Below are positions 34,601 to 49,600 of a stretch of 62,000 bases of DNA, piece by piece. The stretch spans positions 7,045-69,044 of the forward strand of contig NW_019091616.1 in assembly GCF_001949145.1 (NCBI RefSeq). The letters run 5' to 3'. Under the pieces are notes generated by a model. That model made no database searches. It was not told the origin of the DNA and saw nothing but the letters and a program-made list of their open reading frames with translations. Positions within the stretch are counted from its first letter, which is position 1; the number at the start of each line of letters is the position of its first letter. The stretch is from Acanthaster planci (taxonomy: Eukaryota > Echinodermata > Asteroidea > Valvatida > Acanthasteridae). Made by a program: the position numbers and the translations under genes.

Positions 34601-37600
34601 AGAATTCTGCAATTCCTCTGTGTCATCACTTAAGAGCCAGTCTGGCCATTTACAGCCAACAAAGCGCCAATCAGACGGAACCATACATAATATACTGACA
34701 GACGGATGGATCTTTTCTGTCTTCTTTTTTTCTTATTTTTTTGTATAACAGCCTCAGTGCCCAAGACAAGCAATCAAGCATGAAGTCAGTCTCTACCTCT
34801 CACTCTTTCGTCGTTTCTTATCTTTTCTTCCTTATTCAGCTACTATCGGCTCTGCCATCTAGCTCGTTCTCTCCCTGGGAATCTTGAATGCCCTGTACAA
34901 TTCCCCCTCTCTGAAGCAAAAGCTGTATTTGAGCACACAATGTGAGGATGTCTCCACTCTGAAGTCTCATCATGATGGATCACTGTCAGTTTAAAGACAG
35001 TTTCTCTCAACTACGTGTACGTGCTTGACTTCTTGGATTTCTTCCCTCATGCTTTGCTTACCCATGATGTCGCCATCGGTTAAGGCAACCAGGTGCCCTA
35101 CTGGGGTCGAAGGTCAAGCACAAATTAAACTTGAAACATGAAATCATGCACAAACATATCTAGCCTTCGTTTCGGCAAAGGTTTCTGGTATTCGTAACAC
35201 CATGTGACATACATATATATTTTTGGGAGGATATGTGGTTTTGAAAAAAAACAAGTGACTTAACACTCAACATTTCAATTAGTATGGTCTGAATGTCTTC
35301 AGGATCAGAGAATGGTGATTGAAACATGTCAGTTCTTTTCAGAACCATACATGTGCATCTTTCCAAAAGAGGTGCTACAGCAAACCTTCCCTAGTTGAGA
35401 CCACCACCATGCAAAGTTGCAAGGGCCTGTCGCCTGTTCCCACAACGAAAGTGCCATCAGTCTCCTGTACGGAGGAAGAATGTGGAAGGATTTTGGAGTG
35501 TTCCAAACAAACACTGCCAGAAGAATAAAGAACTTCTGGACGTGATGGCTTTTGATCACATCTGTCTGGGAATCATTTTCTTCTAGATCTGAAATGAGTC
35601 AACTTTTTCTCAAATTTGCCCATTTATGTTGTTATTCCACCTGCACAAAGCAAAAGGCTTTATGTACAGACATGTTATTGCTTCTCCATGTTTTTATTTA
35701 AGCTGCACGTACATATACAGTTATTGTTAGTTTTACGCTGGTTCAGTTTCAACCCCCTTGTGTAATCAGATGATTCAACCGCATCCTAATAACAAACCTC
35801 TTTTTCGGTCTGTCGCTCCCCTTCATCAATTCTGCCCTCTAATCAAATTACAATCCAAGCCTTTATGACTCTAAACCAGTTCAGTTCTAATGTAGCTCAA
35901 TGGTTTTTTTTTTCCTCCCTGACTGAAACCATGTCAAAGTGCCTTCGGAAATTAATCTCATGAGGTCTAAAAGACCAATGCTATGGAAGCAATCAGATCT
36001 TTAACTTTAAACAACTCGGGAGACATAAAGCAAAATGCAGTCGGGGTCATTTTCATAGATACTCAAGATTATTCACAGGAGACATACATGTACATACTTT
36101 ATGTCTACATGTACAGTACCGGTACATGCACATGCCACGAGAGGAAGGTTACAGTAATGCATGAAATAGTGCTCAGAGCAGTGACGAAGTTTGTGTAGAG
36201 CCATTCCCTAATTGCCTGTCAAGTTGGAAACTTGCAATTAGCCACTTGCGAGTCAAATTTGACTAAAATCTGGTACACTGTGTTATCTGATTGCACAGAA
36301 ACATAACAATTTGAATTCCCCAGACTAAAGACACTGTTGTTATGCCTCGTGATTCGGGGCAAGCTTTTGCATAGCGACCATCATCTCTGGAATGGACTGG
36401 TTCCTTTGTGCCGTTATTATCCACTGAGAACAGTGTATTGTTGCAAGGCGTCTCTTATGTAACTAGGCAAAAGCTTGCCCCGAATCACAAGGTATATCAA
36501 CAGTGGTTTTTAGTATGGAGAATTCAAGCTGTTATGTTCACGTGAATTTAAATAACTCAGTGTACCAGATTTTATTCAAATTTAGGTTGCAAAAGGTTTA
36601 TTCAGAGCTGTAAATACATGTGCTCAAGCTCGTCTTTGTCTTCCATTCAAAAATCACTGTACCTTTGGCCCACTGTGAAATAACAGCAGACGCATTAAAA
36701 CTGGGAATTGTAGTGACCCTGTTTTGAGCAAACAACATTTCACATAAAAATAACCTACTAGTGCACTGAGAGACAATTTGTGTGTACCATTTGGGTATGT
36801 ATATGCTCATACAGAAAAAATCTAACTTGGGCTTGACATATACATCTATGTGTTGCCATGACCTACACGTAGCAGTCCAGAAAGCCATACCAAGTACCAG
36901 TATGGCCATACTACGTGTATGTAATTCAGAACTGGTATAAGTTGAGTCTTTTATCCATACTCTGTATACCATCACTACTGGAGAAAGTGACTTTGGAATT
37001 GGACACTACAGATGGGTCTCTCTACAGATGGGTCTCTCTAAAGCAAACTCTGAATGATGCTCTTGAATTTCAGATTAGAAAATCATTGTTACTGCTGTAT
37101 ATATAACATGGGACTGAAGGTGTTCCCGTCAAGGTAAGACACTAGGAAACAAATGAAAATATGAGCTGCAGTTTATACGGTGTAGTTGTGACCAATGACA
37201 CAAAAACTGACAGTATGCACTTTGTGTAGACCGACTTGGTGAGTGCTGGAAATAACCCAGAATGCAATGCTTCTCAGACACTTTTTCAGGTAGGTTTTTC
37301 CTGTAGTATCACTGGAAATGTTTGCAATGTATACTGTGCAATTAGCGCACACTCACTGTTCAATATTTGTGACCAGCTCGGCCTCGATTCCTAAATAGCT
37401 AGGAGCCAAACGGTGCATTTGCTCTCCGCCTGCTTTCTTTGCATTGGCAAGCAGATTCTGAGCGGAATCCATTAGTGATATGAAGCATGCTTCCATTCCA
37501 ATTGAATGAGACAGGTGCTGGGTCTACGCAGACTAGGAAGAGGGAATCTCACAATTGCTAGAAAAGCTTAATAACTGTACGCTAAACCGTAATTGCAGAC

Positions 37601-40600
37601 TTGAAAATATGAGCTGCAGTTTATCACTCTTGAAACCATATGCATGAATGTGTGTTTTTCTGTCCCTCCCCCATTACAAATGACATAAAACAAATAAATC
37701 AATAAACAAAAAAGGGCAAAATATGTATCGGTAATAAATTATACGATTCCACACTTTTGAAAGCACACTGCCTACATGTATTAAAAAGACTACTATTCAA
37801 GTACAAATTTGTAAAAAAAATGCAGCTGTTGTGAAGATCTCCCCCAATTTTTTTTCCTGAAAGACGGTTCAGGGCATCAACCTGTTGTTGAAAAAAGTAC
37901 TGATGACATTTTGGATGATTGTACTGAGCACTGACATGCAGAGTAAAACCCATTTTACTTTAAAAATCTGAACCTTTGAATCCCCTTCCTTCTGTATTAA
38001 AACCTCACATGTATATGCTTCCTTCTGAACAAGCTGCCATATCAAAAAAATAGTCACCTCCAGGCTATTTGTGAAGTGAAAAGTCAATGCCTATGTGAAA
38101 CATGAAACAAAATCCACAGGACCTGCCAAATGAGGCCTGGATTGGAGTTGATTTATAGTGATATGACCCATCTAAATACAAAATGGGTACCCTAAAGGGT
38201 CTATGGGCTACCTACAATGTACGTGCATTTACGGAGTGATGGGTCTGGACTCCAGACTGTCTGTGCGTCAAGGTGTGAGATTTTTTGTCTGTTGTGAAAA
38301 GGGAATTTAGCTGGGATATACCTGTAACTCGGTACTCAAAAGACAAGGCAGAGATTTGATTTCAGTTAATACGCTGTACCCTGCCCCCTTTCAACCACCC
38401 ATCTCCCCTTGTTATACTGAAATTAATAACAATAACAAACTGGACTGGGTAAAATAACAGTGAACATGTTCCAGGGAAGCAAAGGTTGGTGTGTTAACAG
38501 CCACAGCAGAGGAAATTAGCAATAAGAGGAGTAATTTAGCAGATGAAAAGCAAACTCAACAATTCCTTGCAAGTGATGTGGATTAAATCAACTCAACAGA
38601 GCAGTTATCATGCAACCATTTCAACTATCACATTCCTACAAAAGTTAAACTTGTGCAGGATTCTGCTGGAGGTGATTTAATATCAGAGAATTAAAGTTTT
38701 GCGTGCGTGAGACAGGTGTTTGTGATTTTTTTTTGACTCTGCTGCTTTGCAATTAGTAAAGCTGTTGCTGTTGTGACAGGAAAGAACATTGCTAGTGCAA
38801 GTTGAGCCTTTCATCAACAGACGCACAGGACAGCACTGGCAGATGTGAATTACACAACAATTACATGTCTCTATCATTGGTTACAGTGAATAAATTTGGC
38901 AGCTTGTATTTATGGTGCAGCAAAACGACAATCCTGCAGGCAGTGAATGCAATTGCACTTTGAACCTATCTGACAGTTTCAAGGGGATGCCATCTTGTGC
39001 ATGGCGTGCTTCAGTATTGCTCAAATGGGGCCAATTGAACTTTAAACAGCTATTGTTCATGTCCGTGCACGTACACTGTACCAGTACAAAGAACATTGTC
39101 ATTTGGACCGTGCTTGCTTAGATGTCTTTGACAGAAAAGTGCTTTTCTTGTATCTACACGTAAATCATAAAATAATACTTTTTCAAACTAAAAAGGACAA
39201 AATGTACTGTACATGAACATCTCATGACTGCGGGCACAATACATGTACATGTACTTCACTGTGATGACATACATGTATAAAAACCATATACTGGCACATG
39301 TGTACCCTTAATAACACTTAAATGCAATTAAATGCCACAATTTTTTTCTACCTGGGTATGTTAAGCTTGCTTGCAAGACACCTGGCCCATTTCATTATGA
39401 GAATCGATCAGCACTCAGACGCCAGACACACTTACCTACATGGCTTCACTATATTCTCAAAAATTGACTGGTTGTGTATTAAGTTCAGTTTGACACTCAC
39501 CAAGGTTAACAAATACAGCACAGCTTTGTACAGGAAAGGCAGGCTGCACTTGAGTTCCCAGAACATACATGCAGCCAAGTGATGTTCATTGAGGTTGTTG
39601 CAATTTTCATGAGCCTGACTGTGAAAAACCAAATACATTCAGACACTGCCTACTTCATTACACTGCGCGACCATTTGACGCTATCTCCATGCAGTTCAAT
39701 GAAAGAATCACTCTGGGGCCATCAGTCCCATCACTGAAACATGTCAGAATTTTCACGTTAATTCAAGTTCTTTCCAATAAAACTGAACGCCCAGGACACT
39801 ATTTCAGCTTATTTCAATAAAAACTTGCCATTTTTTACAGAATACAAAGCCATCTGTTCGAAAGTCCTCAAACCATCAAAACCAAACATCTACATGTATG
39901 AAGATACTGTACATGTACATACATGTACATTGTACATATGTGCATCTGTAGTGTAATATTGAGTCTTGTGCTTTAAGCTGTTATCATGACAGTCTAACAG
40001 AAATTGCCCCATATTTACCATGGTTGGATTTAGTTTTAAAGTTGGGTAAACAATGACTCCACCGTGGCTGTTTTAATTTTTCAAAATCATTTCAGTACTT
40101 GGCATTTTTGTTCCACATCAGTTCATTTTGTGTGAACTACACGTAAGCTTAATGGAAAATGGAATGCACAGAAATTCAACTTTGAATTTTAAAATGAGAG
40201 CACCTCTGTCTTTTGAAGGGTTTTATGTTTCATCCAGGGAAAAATAACGCAACTTTTTACAAGGTTTAATGTCCCTCTCTACTTCATTGTCGTCATTATT
40301 TCTGGCTACTTGTATTGCCAACAAATGAGGGTTTGTCAAATCGGCTCTGACTAAAAGCAACCACTCACCAGCTAAGGTGAGATTAGTGGGGAAAAAATGT
40401 CAAGGTGCAACACGCGAAGACGGTACATTTCATATTGGTCGCTAATGCCCATTGCTTGGTGTACCAAATTCCATGCAAGCATGTTGTCAGTTCCAACTGA
40501 AGAGACATCTTTCCTATGTAATAAAAAATTCATCTCTTGTTCGTGCATATTAGGATTTGGGGGTTACAAAAGCAACATCAACACCGGGGGAGGGGTAATT

Positions 40601-43600
40601 TGTACTGATTTGAATCTAACCTCATTCAGTACATGAAGTTTTGTTCATCCAAATCTTTCCCTCAGATTTCTACTCAATGGAAAATCCTCAAGGGTAAAAT
40701 GTGTATAGGTGCCATTTTGTATAAATGCACAATGAACATAAAGTATAGATTTACGCAATAACTGTATTTGCAAATGCACAATACTGAAGTCGTCACAACA
40801 TCATGAGGAAAGGTACAGTACAATGTACAGTATATGTACGTTCACACGTAACTATGACAACAAATTGAAGTGCTCCAGTGTTCAGAGGCAGATGTACTGG
40901 TTCGTGCAGATGCAAATATGCATCCATGAAAGAAAGAGTTGCCACTGAGGCCCATCAATGCTTTTGACGCTGTCTTAAACAACAAATATACTAAAATGCT
41001 TACCACTATTTGAAGACAAAGGAATGATACCGGGACACTATCAACTAAACCTCAAATAAAAAAAAAACACCAAAAAAAACAGACACAAACAAAAACAAGA
41101 CTGACACAAACAAACAAACAAACAAACAAGCAAAACTTATTAACAGGTTCTAGCAGTCTTATTGTGTAATCTAGTCATTTAAAAAGTCAGAATTTTCAGC
41201 CGAAAATAATCCTGTACATGTACATGTACCTTGGGCAAGCTCAACGTGATATAATACCAGGACCAACTGGTTGAAATTTATAATCCAAAAAAATGTCTGT
41301 TCAAGTTTCCTTGTAGTCTCTTCAGTCTTAAACTAGCCACACAATGCCTATATACTGACAGACCAACATGTAATTATATTCAGATTCCAAGGAAGCAGCT
41401 TAAATGATATACAGGGAGGTAAGCTCATATAAACTGTGCCTGTACCAAGGCATCACTCACTGAAAAATCCAATTATTGCATCACCTGAGACCATTTGATT
41501 CAGACACCTTCTCAAATTGATGCTTCAATGTTTAGTGGCAGTGACATGTTCCTGGTCTTGCTCACTTGAAAGTACATTTGTACTCAGATCACCTGATGCA
41601 CATTATGCAGCAAGTCCCTGATGATGTCTGCATTAAACTTTGCAACAGCTTTACCTTCCACATACACATATGCAGATTTCAGTTTTGCCAGTCGTTTTTA
41701 AGCAGTAAAGAGTAGAACTAAGACATCATATCATATCCGTGCTATTAAGAGGTGAGGGTGGAATCCGCACTCCACAGGACATGCTCTAAATCATGCCTCA
41801 TTAGAGACTTGTGCATGACATGAGCTTAAACATAACTACCCCAAATGTCCGCTATTCACCAAATGCTTTGGAATATTTTGATGAATTTGAGATTCGTTAA
41901 AGAGATTGATTAACTAGTGCATGGTTAGAAAATGGTGGTGTTTCTCTCACAGAATTACCACCTGAGTTTGCAGTTGCAAGAATAAATTGGGTTGTTGTAA
42001 GGATTCATTCAAGTGGTTGAGACTTACTAGTGTTGCCCATTATGGATTTACCGGTAGGTGGATTTAAGATGGCCACTGGCAACGGTGGTCAAGAAGGTGG
42101 AATTCTTTGAAAAGTTTTAACGTTAATAGTCCTCAATCCAGGCTACCAGGTGATGGATTGAGGCTGCTAAAGTCTACTGTATTCTGGGTCATGACTGGGC
42201 TGAAGCAGCCTTGATCCACCAAGATGGTGGATACTTGAACGATGGTTAGGACACACATGCAATCTGTAAACCATCCACTGCATCTCTGCCTGCTCTCAAG
42301 CCTTCCGCCTATTTTGTCCAGAATATTCCATGCTTGTACATGTATCAGTTTTTTTATCCAATACCAAGCAAATCCTAACCTTTTCCCCCACCCAGAGTGC
42401 AATCTCGAACTTGTCCTGATTGTGTGTCTTGAATGATTAGTCATAAAGAACCGTCTTCTAATTCCGAGCACGCTCCGAGGTGATGCCTCTGATTACTGCG
42501 GGACGGAGATCTCCTGCATTGACACCCCTGCTGTTGTGTGCCAGCAGATTGAGACTGACAAGCTGCTGACTGGTTCACTGCTCTCCTCTGAAATTAAATT
42601 TTCGAACGAGCGAGGACTACAAAGACGCAACAGATTGGGAAAAGTTTCATCAAGGGAGAGTATGAGATTCAACCATGATTTACTTGTACCGGTACATTTG
42701 GAAATTTCTGTAACAAGTGCTGCACATGAATGCCCTATCTCCACTTACGAGTAGAAACACACACTTTCAATGTATTACATAACTGACAACTACACTTCAT
42801 GTTTAACACCACTTCTGTTAGAACCCTGTACATGTACATCAATGGCATATCCAGATCTTGGAATTTTTTCTAAAAGTGCTTGCCCAAATTTGTTTTCGTC
42901 CTGAAGAGTTTTCATTATCCCTTTTCCCCAAACACAAATAGATCATACGCATTCATGTAGTATCTTTTCTAAATTTTAAAAAAGGCAAGATACGTGTACC
43001 TCAGGTGGGGTGGATGCACCTTGCCTCCCTGCCTCCCGCCCCATTCCCCCACTAGATATACCTCTAATGTGTAATATATTAAACATGTACAGATAGACAA
43101 GATGCAGAAATCAATGGCCTCAGTTTCGTTCACAACATGAAAGGTTCCTCATATCCAGAGGGCCAATTGCCATGGAAATTGCACAAATGTGAACACCACA
43201 CATACATGTACACGTACACACTGGAGATGAGTCATCTTCGATGATGCAGTGATGAGACAAGAGCCAGGCCGAATTTTCTCCCGTCAGAGCAACAAGAGAT
43301 TGGGCAACTGGAGAGGAGGCAGAGGACTAAAGGGAAAATGGACAAGGGGGAAAAAAAAAAGAAAGATGCGCAGTGGGAAACATAAGAGCCCTCTTATGTC
43401 CTTGCAAGGGGGGGGCGGTAAGCAGGTCCCTGGCAGGACGTGAGGGAATGCCAAGGCCTCATCAGCGTGGCCAACTTCAATTTAGCACTTATTCACTCTC
43501 ACACAGAAACAAGCAGGAAGCTGTTAAAAAATTGATTGACTGATAAATGATGTGGTACCACTGCAGCCAAGACAAGTTACACGTAGAACTATGTTTTGAT

Positions 43601-46600
43601 ATTCAATGTTACACTTCAGCAACTTGAGAATTAGAATCCTCTAACTGTATAACAATCTAACAAATTGTAAAACATTAACCCTAAAAATAAACTCCGATAG
43701 CAGTGCATACCAGTACATGTATGTACATGTATGGTATGTTCTGGTGCAAGTACATTGTACATTGCACAAGACAGAAAGTTATCATTACACGTACAGACAC
43801 TTTATGCTCATGTTGACAAACCCTGACAGAAGACAATTGCATGTGTTGTATGTATGTATGTATGCATGTACATGTGTAACCAAACCTGATGTCCCTAAAC
43901 AGAATAGAATAACAGATTCATGAACCTTATTTTCAGTAACAATGCCAAGTTGACAACATGCACAGAGACATTTCATAAAATACTACAAACAAATAATGCA
44001 AAATCACACACACAATACGAACTTGACATTGGATATTTAAAATGCTTGAAGCATTTCACAGATTCAACAACAGGTACATTAAGTGTGGTCACCCACATGA
44101 ACCATTGCTTCGGTGCGTGTGCTACGTGCCGTCTTTCCCCAGCAATAAGAGGACAGCTGATTATAACAAGGATGAGCAACAGTTGGCTCGACTGTGAGTG
44201 ACTCACTGTTAGTCACAACCACGGCGGTAAATAATGGTCGCAAGGAATCAGGGAGGACAGATGAGCAGGGAAAGATGAGAAACGCTAGAGAATGCCCAAG
44301 CCGTGACTCCGAGGAGGCGACAAACACATCATCTCTTTCCAGAGGGGTTGTTTTTCTGTCTGACTTTTGATGTCTGCAACTACACAAGGTTGTTAGAAAT
44401 TTTGGTTGAACCCTACTTTCACAGTTCACCATTGCTGTTGATCAGTATCAACTGCTCGAAGCAGCAAAAATTAGCAGATGAAAACAGTCACTAATGTTAT
44501 GTGGAAAAGCAAGAGAAAATTACGGAAGCACAACAAATCTGATAGAGGATTATTCAGTTGAAATGGATACATCATTAGAGAGGAAAAATTCATTTCTGCC
44601 AATACTTCTTCCAAATTGAACATTGCTTTTCCTTGCATCAAATATTACCGATACAATGTACATGCACTGGCAGTGGAAGGGGGACTGTGCCCCCCACCAT
44701 ACTTTTTGCCGGTCCTACAATGGGGTTGGGCTTAATGGATTGGCCTATGGGTTATAAATGGCTGATGTCTTACAACTGGACCCCCCTCCCACTTTGTGTA
44801 ACATGGCTTTTGGGGCACAGAGCACTGAAATACATGTACCTCTTAGCGATTTAGTCTGCATTTACTCATGTCGGTTGTACATGTATTTTATGAAACTTTG
44901 ATGAAAGAACAATTTTCTTCTCTTTCAACGACATCTTTAAATTGCATTTACACCGATGAAGTTAGAAAAGTGGTCACAAATGCAAACAGCGAGGAATAAA
45001 GGCACAAGCAATGATGAGCAAGGATTTAGGCAGCATTGGAAATCTGTCTTTCCCAATTTTAGCTAAAAAGCCAACAGGATCTCCAAAAGATGCCCAGGCA
45101 CCCCCTTTGGTTAATCACATGCTGCCGGGTGATTTTGAAGTTGCATGACATAAAACCGGGCCATTTTCAAGATTTTCCGTTTTCAAAATTCTTCAAAAAC
45201 TCATAGCTTCATTTACTGGAAGTTTACACCCACATGAATGACTGTCTGGAGACAACTCTAATCTAACAGACAACATCTACAGACGCCCAAGTATTTCAGC
45301 CAAGCCCGTCGACTTGTAAAAAGAGCCCAGATTGTGCAGTGTTATGTAACTTTCTTTTGTTCCCGAAACTGGCACAGTGTGCTGCTGGGTTTTTTCAATA
45401 GGGGCCAGATTAGCATGCAGCAGTACTGTGTCGCTCATCACTGGAGTGCTGGGGCGCCTTTGTCCCCGGTGGTAATCCACTCATGCTGAATGCCACAAAC
45501 ACAAAATACAGACAGATTTTCTCCGCTATTGACAAATGAAAAAATGTTGGCAATTCCCAGCAGCTCAGTCTTTTGTTCCAAGTACAGTCTTTTGTTACAA
45601 GGCCCAGCTCTTTTGTCCCGTTTCGGCCTTCCCAATTTTGTGTATAAAGCCTACGTGCCCAAAACCGGGCTCCCCAGCAGCACATGGTTAAAGCCTTATT
45701 ACATGAGGACAGAAGCTCTTGTGTTACAGTCAGATCTGCACAGACAGAGCCAGGAGAGTTAATGGAATTATCTGCCAATCAACAGTTGGCCTTGACCATC
45801 ATCAGGCATAGCCTTCATGACGCACCCAATCATTAATGCTTGCTGCTGACAGCCTCGGCTGATAATGGATCAGTGCACATTAACAACATGACCAGGGGGC
45901 GGGAGAGGGGGGACGGAGGAGGGAGGGGTTTCTCGCGATGGCACTGAATCATTCATTAGTTTGTCCCAGGTACCAGCAGCACAAATTTCATAATGTACAC
46001 AAGTGAATGCCTGCTTGCTTTCTTTTTTGCCAACGGTTTGCGTCAACAAATACATTACCCAAGTAGCAAAAAGATTGTGCAAGAATGGAGCTTTCTGACA
46101 ATTACTTTGTGATTACAGCGTTGACTTTTTGGGAACATGCTGAAGAAAAAGAAAAGATGTTACACAGGGTTTGAAATTCACGACCGCCAGTGCCGTCGAT
46201 GCCTTTTTCCTTGCCGTGATGCCCCTCAGAAAATTGCATTGTCCAAACAACTTTTGCTGTGCCCTATGCACACTTTGGCCGTTGTGCCCTTTCCAGTGAG
46301 TTGTCAAAATAATTAACAATAAATTCAGCGCAGCGCTAGCACTCGCCGGCTGCACCGGTCGGCGAGACCATACCACGAGCGATCAGGTTTGCATGCCCCG
46401 CAAGGTATACGGCCACATTGCCTTCACTTACGCAAATGCGTATTCACAAAATTTCTTCAGCAGCAAGCTGTTACTATAGTTATGCGCACCCCCTGTGTTA
46501 TAGGCCATACCACGTGTGTGCTATATGGACTGTCCAGAGGGGGTAGCGTTGACTGTTCACCTTCATGTCGCAATGAACATTGTTTGTGCTAGCAAGCACA

Positions 46601-49600
46601 GACCTGCACCTTTACGGATTGGTAAGCGTGGCGTCCCATAATGCATTGCTGCATATACCGCTATTGCACACTTTTGCATTGATCCGCCGCACGTGCGCAA
46701 GCACAAACCCGTACCCTTACGGATACGTCTAGCTAATCGGAATGTCCCATAATGCATTCCTTTCAAAGGGAGCTCTGCAACTCGGCTACAAAATGCAAGA
46801 AATTGGCTTTTTTTTATGCATGGGTAAGTGGTGGTGTCACCGTGTGTAGCTCCGAGATTGGCAATGTTGACGGCACCGTGATTTCCTGAAATCTGTGCCG
46901 GGTGAAGATGCGGCCACGCTGGCAATGCAGGCATCCAAGTATATCTCCTGCCCGCATTGCTGGCAACAAACAAACGTAATGGGTAAAAAAGAGTAAAAAG
47001 GGCAGCAGAACTTGTTAACCCTTAACCCTTATTGCTCTTGTTTTCATGTCAGGGTGGGAAGCCTAAGGGGACAGCAGGGTTCTTGGATACAGTGCAGATT
47101 ATTCAGCTGGTAACTTGAAAGTCTAAAAGTCAACAAACGGGATGTGCACACATTTTCAAGTGTTTGAAAAAGATTTAATTAATTTGATGATCATTTATGT
47201 GCAACTCATGCCCTGTTCATAGAGTATAACAATTCCTGGTGTTAGGTTTTGACAGCTTATTGGACATTTGCTCTTGTGTCAACTTTTTTCCACAATAAAG
47301 CAAAAGAATGCATTTTAGAGGTTGAACAGATTGTGTTTTGACAAATTTGCCTTGCGCCCTCATCAATTTTCGACAATGGCCTCCATGCCCTTTTAAGTGG
47401 CCTTGATGCCCCTGGAAATTTTGACTTCTTCAAGGCCAAAATGGCCTAGACCCCAACAAAATGAATTTCAAACCCTGTTACAATTTTGACAAATTTTTCT
47501 ATCTCTGAAAATTACAGGCCAGTAATGATGGATAATTCATCATATTCTCCAATCATTTTACAAACTGGCAAAGGTCTTTTTAAAACCATCAGCAAAACTC
47601 TTTTCACATATTTCAGCACATTCCATGGGGGGGGCATTTGTGATTATTAGTTTGTCAAGCATAAAAGTAAACGTGTGGCAAAGCTGTTCACCATCTTCAG
47701 ATGAAAATAACAGTCAACCTGCTGAATGTGGCTGAAATCAACATCAACGTACATGTACATGTACGCATTCCTGATGCAAGACATCATTTTTGACTCTTAA
47801 ACGGTCCAGTGAACTTTCATTATGAAAACTGGCAAACCATATCATGTAATGAACCATAGCGTGCCACTGGGTGTCCCTGCCCACATCAGAGGAGTCAGTC
47901 TCAAAGTTTGTAATGACAAAACAAAAAATTTAAGTGGAGCAGAGATCACAGTAGCGCTGGGTCACACAACAGTCAAAAGAAAGTTGTAAAGTGGCTTGTT
48001 GACGCAACATGGTCCAATGGACCTGAAAATGAAACATTTGCAGATAGAGTGTAATGTCATACTGAGACATGCACATAATGGTATGTCCGATGGCACAGTG
48101 AAATCAAATTGTCGGCTATAAAGGTGAATGGTTGAATATCCAACATCACCTTATGCACAGTCTGACGATTTTACTATGTAGTGTTGAGCAATGTGTACTT
48201 AAAACGGGTTCATTTGTAGAGCTAGCATTTCTCCAAGATTTACTGCACCCCAATGTTCAGTACACTGAAATCCATTTTCTTCAACTCTTTATTCATCACC
48301 AGCTTGGAGAGATACATGTAAGATACGCCGATTATACATGTACGTCTGCTACCAGTAATTGTTAATGGTTAATTGTATCTTCTATTGATAATTCAATTCC
48401 TTCAACATTCTTATTGCTTCCAATTCATGTGTTAGTAGATTTACAATTCCTATTTACATTATATGTTTTTTGGAGTTTTTTGTTTTTGTTCTTTCTTTAA
48501 TATCTCTCCACATTGTTATTCATTTTGAATCTTGTGTCCTTGATATTAATGACCAAGGCTATCAACGTGCTCGTCTTTGTATATGAATGATTAAATAAAG
48601 ACATTTATGAATGACATTTGCGGAACACAAACCTACAGTACATTGTACTTTTTGGGGGGTGGCAAATTGAACAGAATCACAAAGCGGAAGAAATTCATTC
48701 TGCTGGTTTGCAGTAATTTCAGTCCAAGTATTGAAGCATCTCTTGAAATACTGCAAGTGACAGAAAGCTATGAACGGCTAAAAAACAGGCTTCTTGAAAA
48801 AGTCAAATGGAAGTGATTATAACATCCACCGCCACATTCAGGCATGCTGTACGTTGAGTGTAAAAAAATGAAAGAGAGGGGTTAATGATAATCGGTAGCA
48901 ATGCTCATGAGAAACTGGACAGCATACACATCTGAGCTAAACAAGTCACCAAATCACGTTCATTATTTAGGTGATTATATGCCAGGTATATCCAGTGACA
49001 AAGGGGGGATATTGGAGCTCAATCCCTATGGACAGTCAGGTCAACCAATATGTTTGTCCATCTATGTAGTATTTGTTGGAAAATACAGTTGAACAGATGC
49101 ACAAATACACTTACACGCACATTGAAAGTATGATGACCTAGTGTCATAACTGAAATGAAACAGCCGTACAGGAACATATTGGTTAATCCTAAATAAGTAA
49201 CTGTTACATAACTACACTGTATCAAAAAGGACATCTCTTTTGGAGACAAGTTTTTATGGTTCTGTCCCGTATGATATTAAACCATCACATATGCCATCAA
49301 GACAAATGAGTGCATTTGCACCTGTTCAGTGTTCATGTTCGTGTACACGTACGTCTACTTCTGACTAAATGTAAGAATTGACAGATTTCATACATGTAGG
49401 AACCAGTTGAAAAGAGACACCTTATTTGAGTAAATTAATTGTAAACACAAGCTAAATGTATGTGCAGCATGTATCATTTTCAAAACATGGAAATACTGTA
49501 CATGTACACATGTACATGTATGTACACGTACCAGTACATTACTTTAAAAAAAAAATGACGGAACATTCATGTCAAGTTAAGGCTATAGACTGAATACGTT

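Noticed and set aside
46563-46973. Minus-strand ORF of 136 residues within the transposon
   Set aside because: Two similar segments come from the internal duplication of the element. No transposase motifs.
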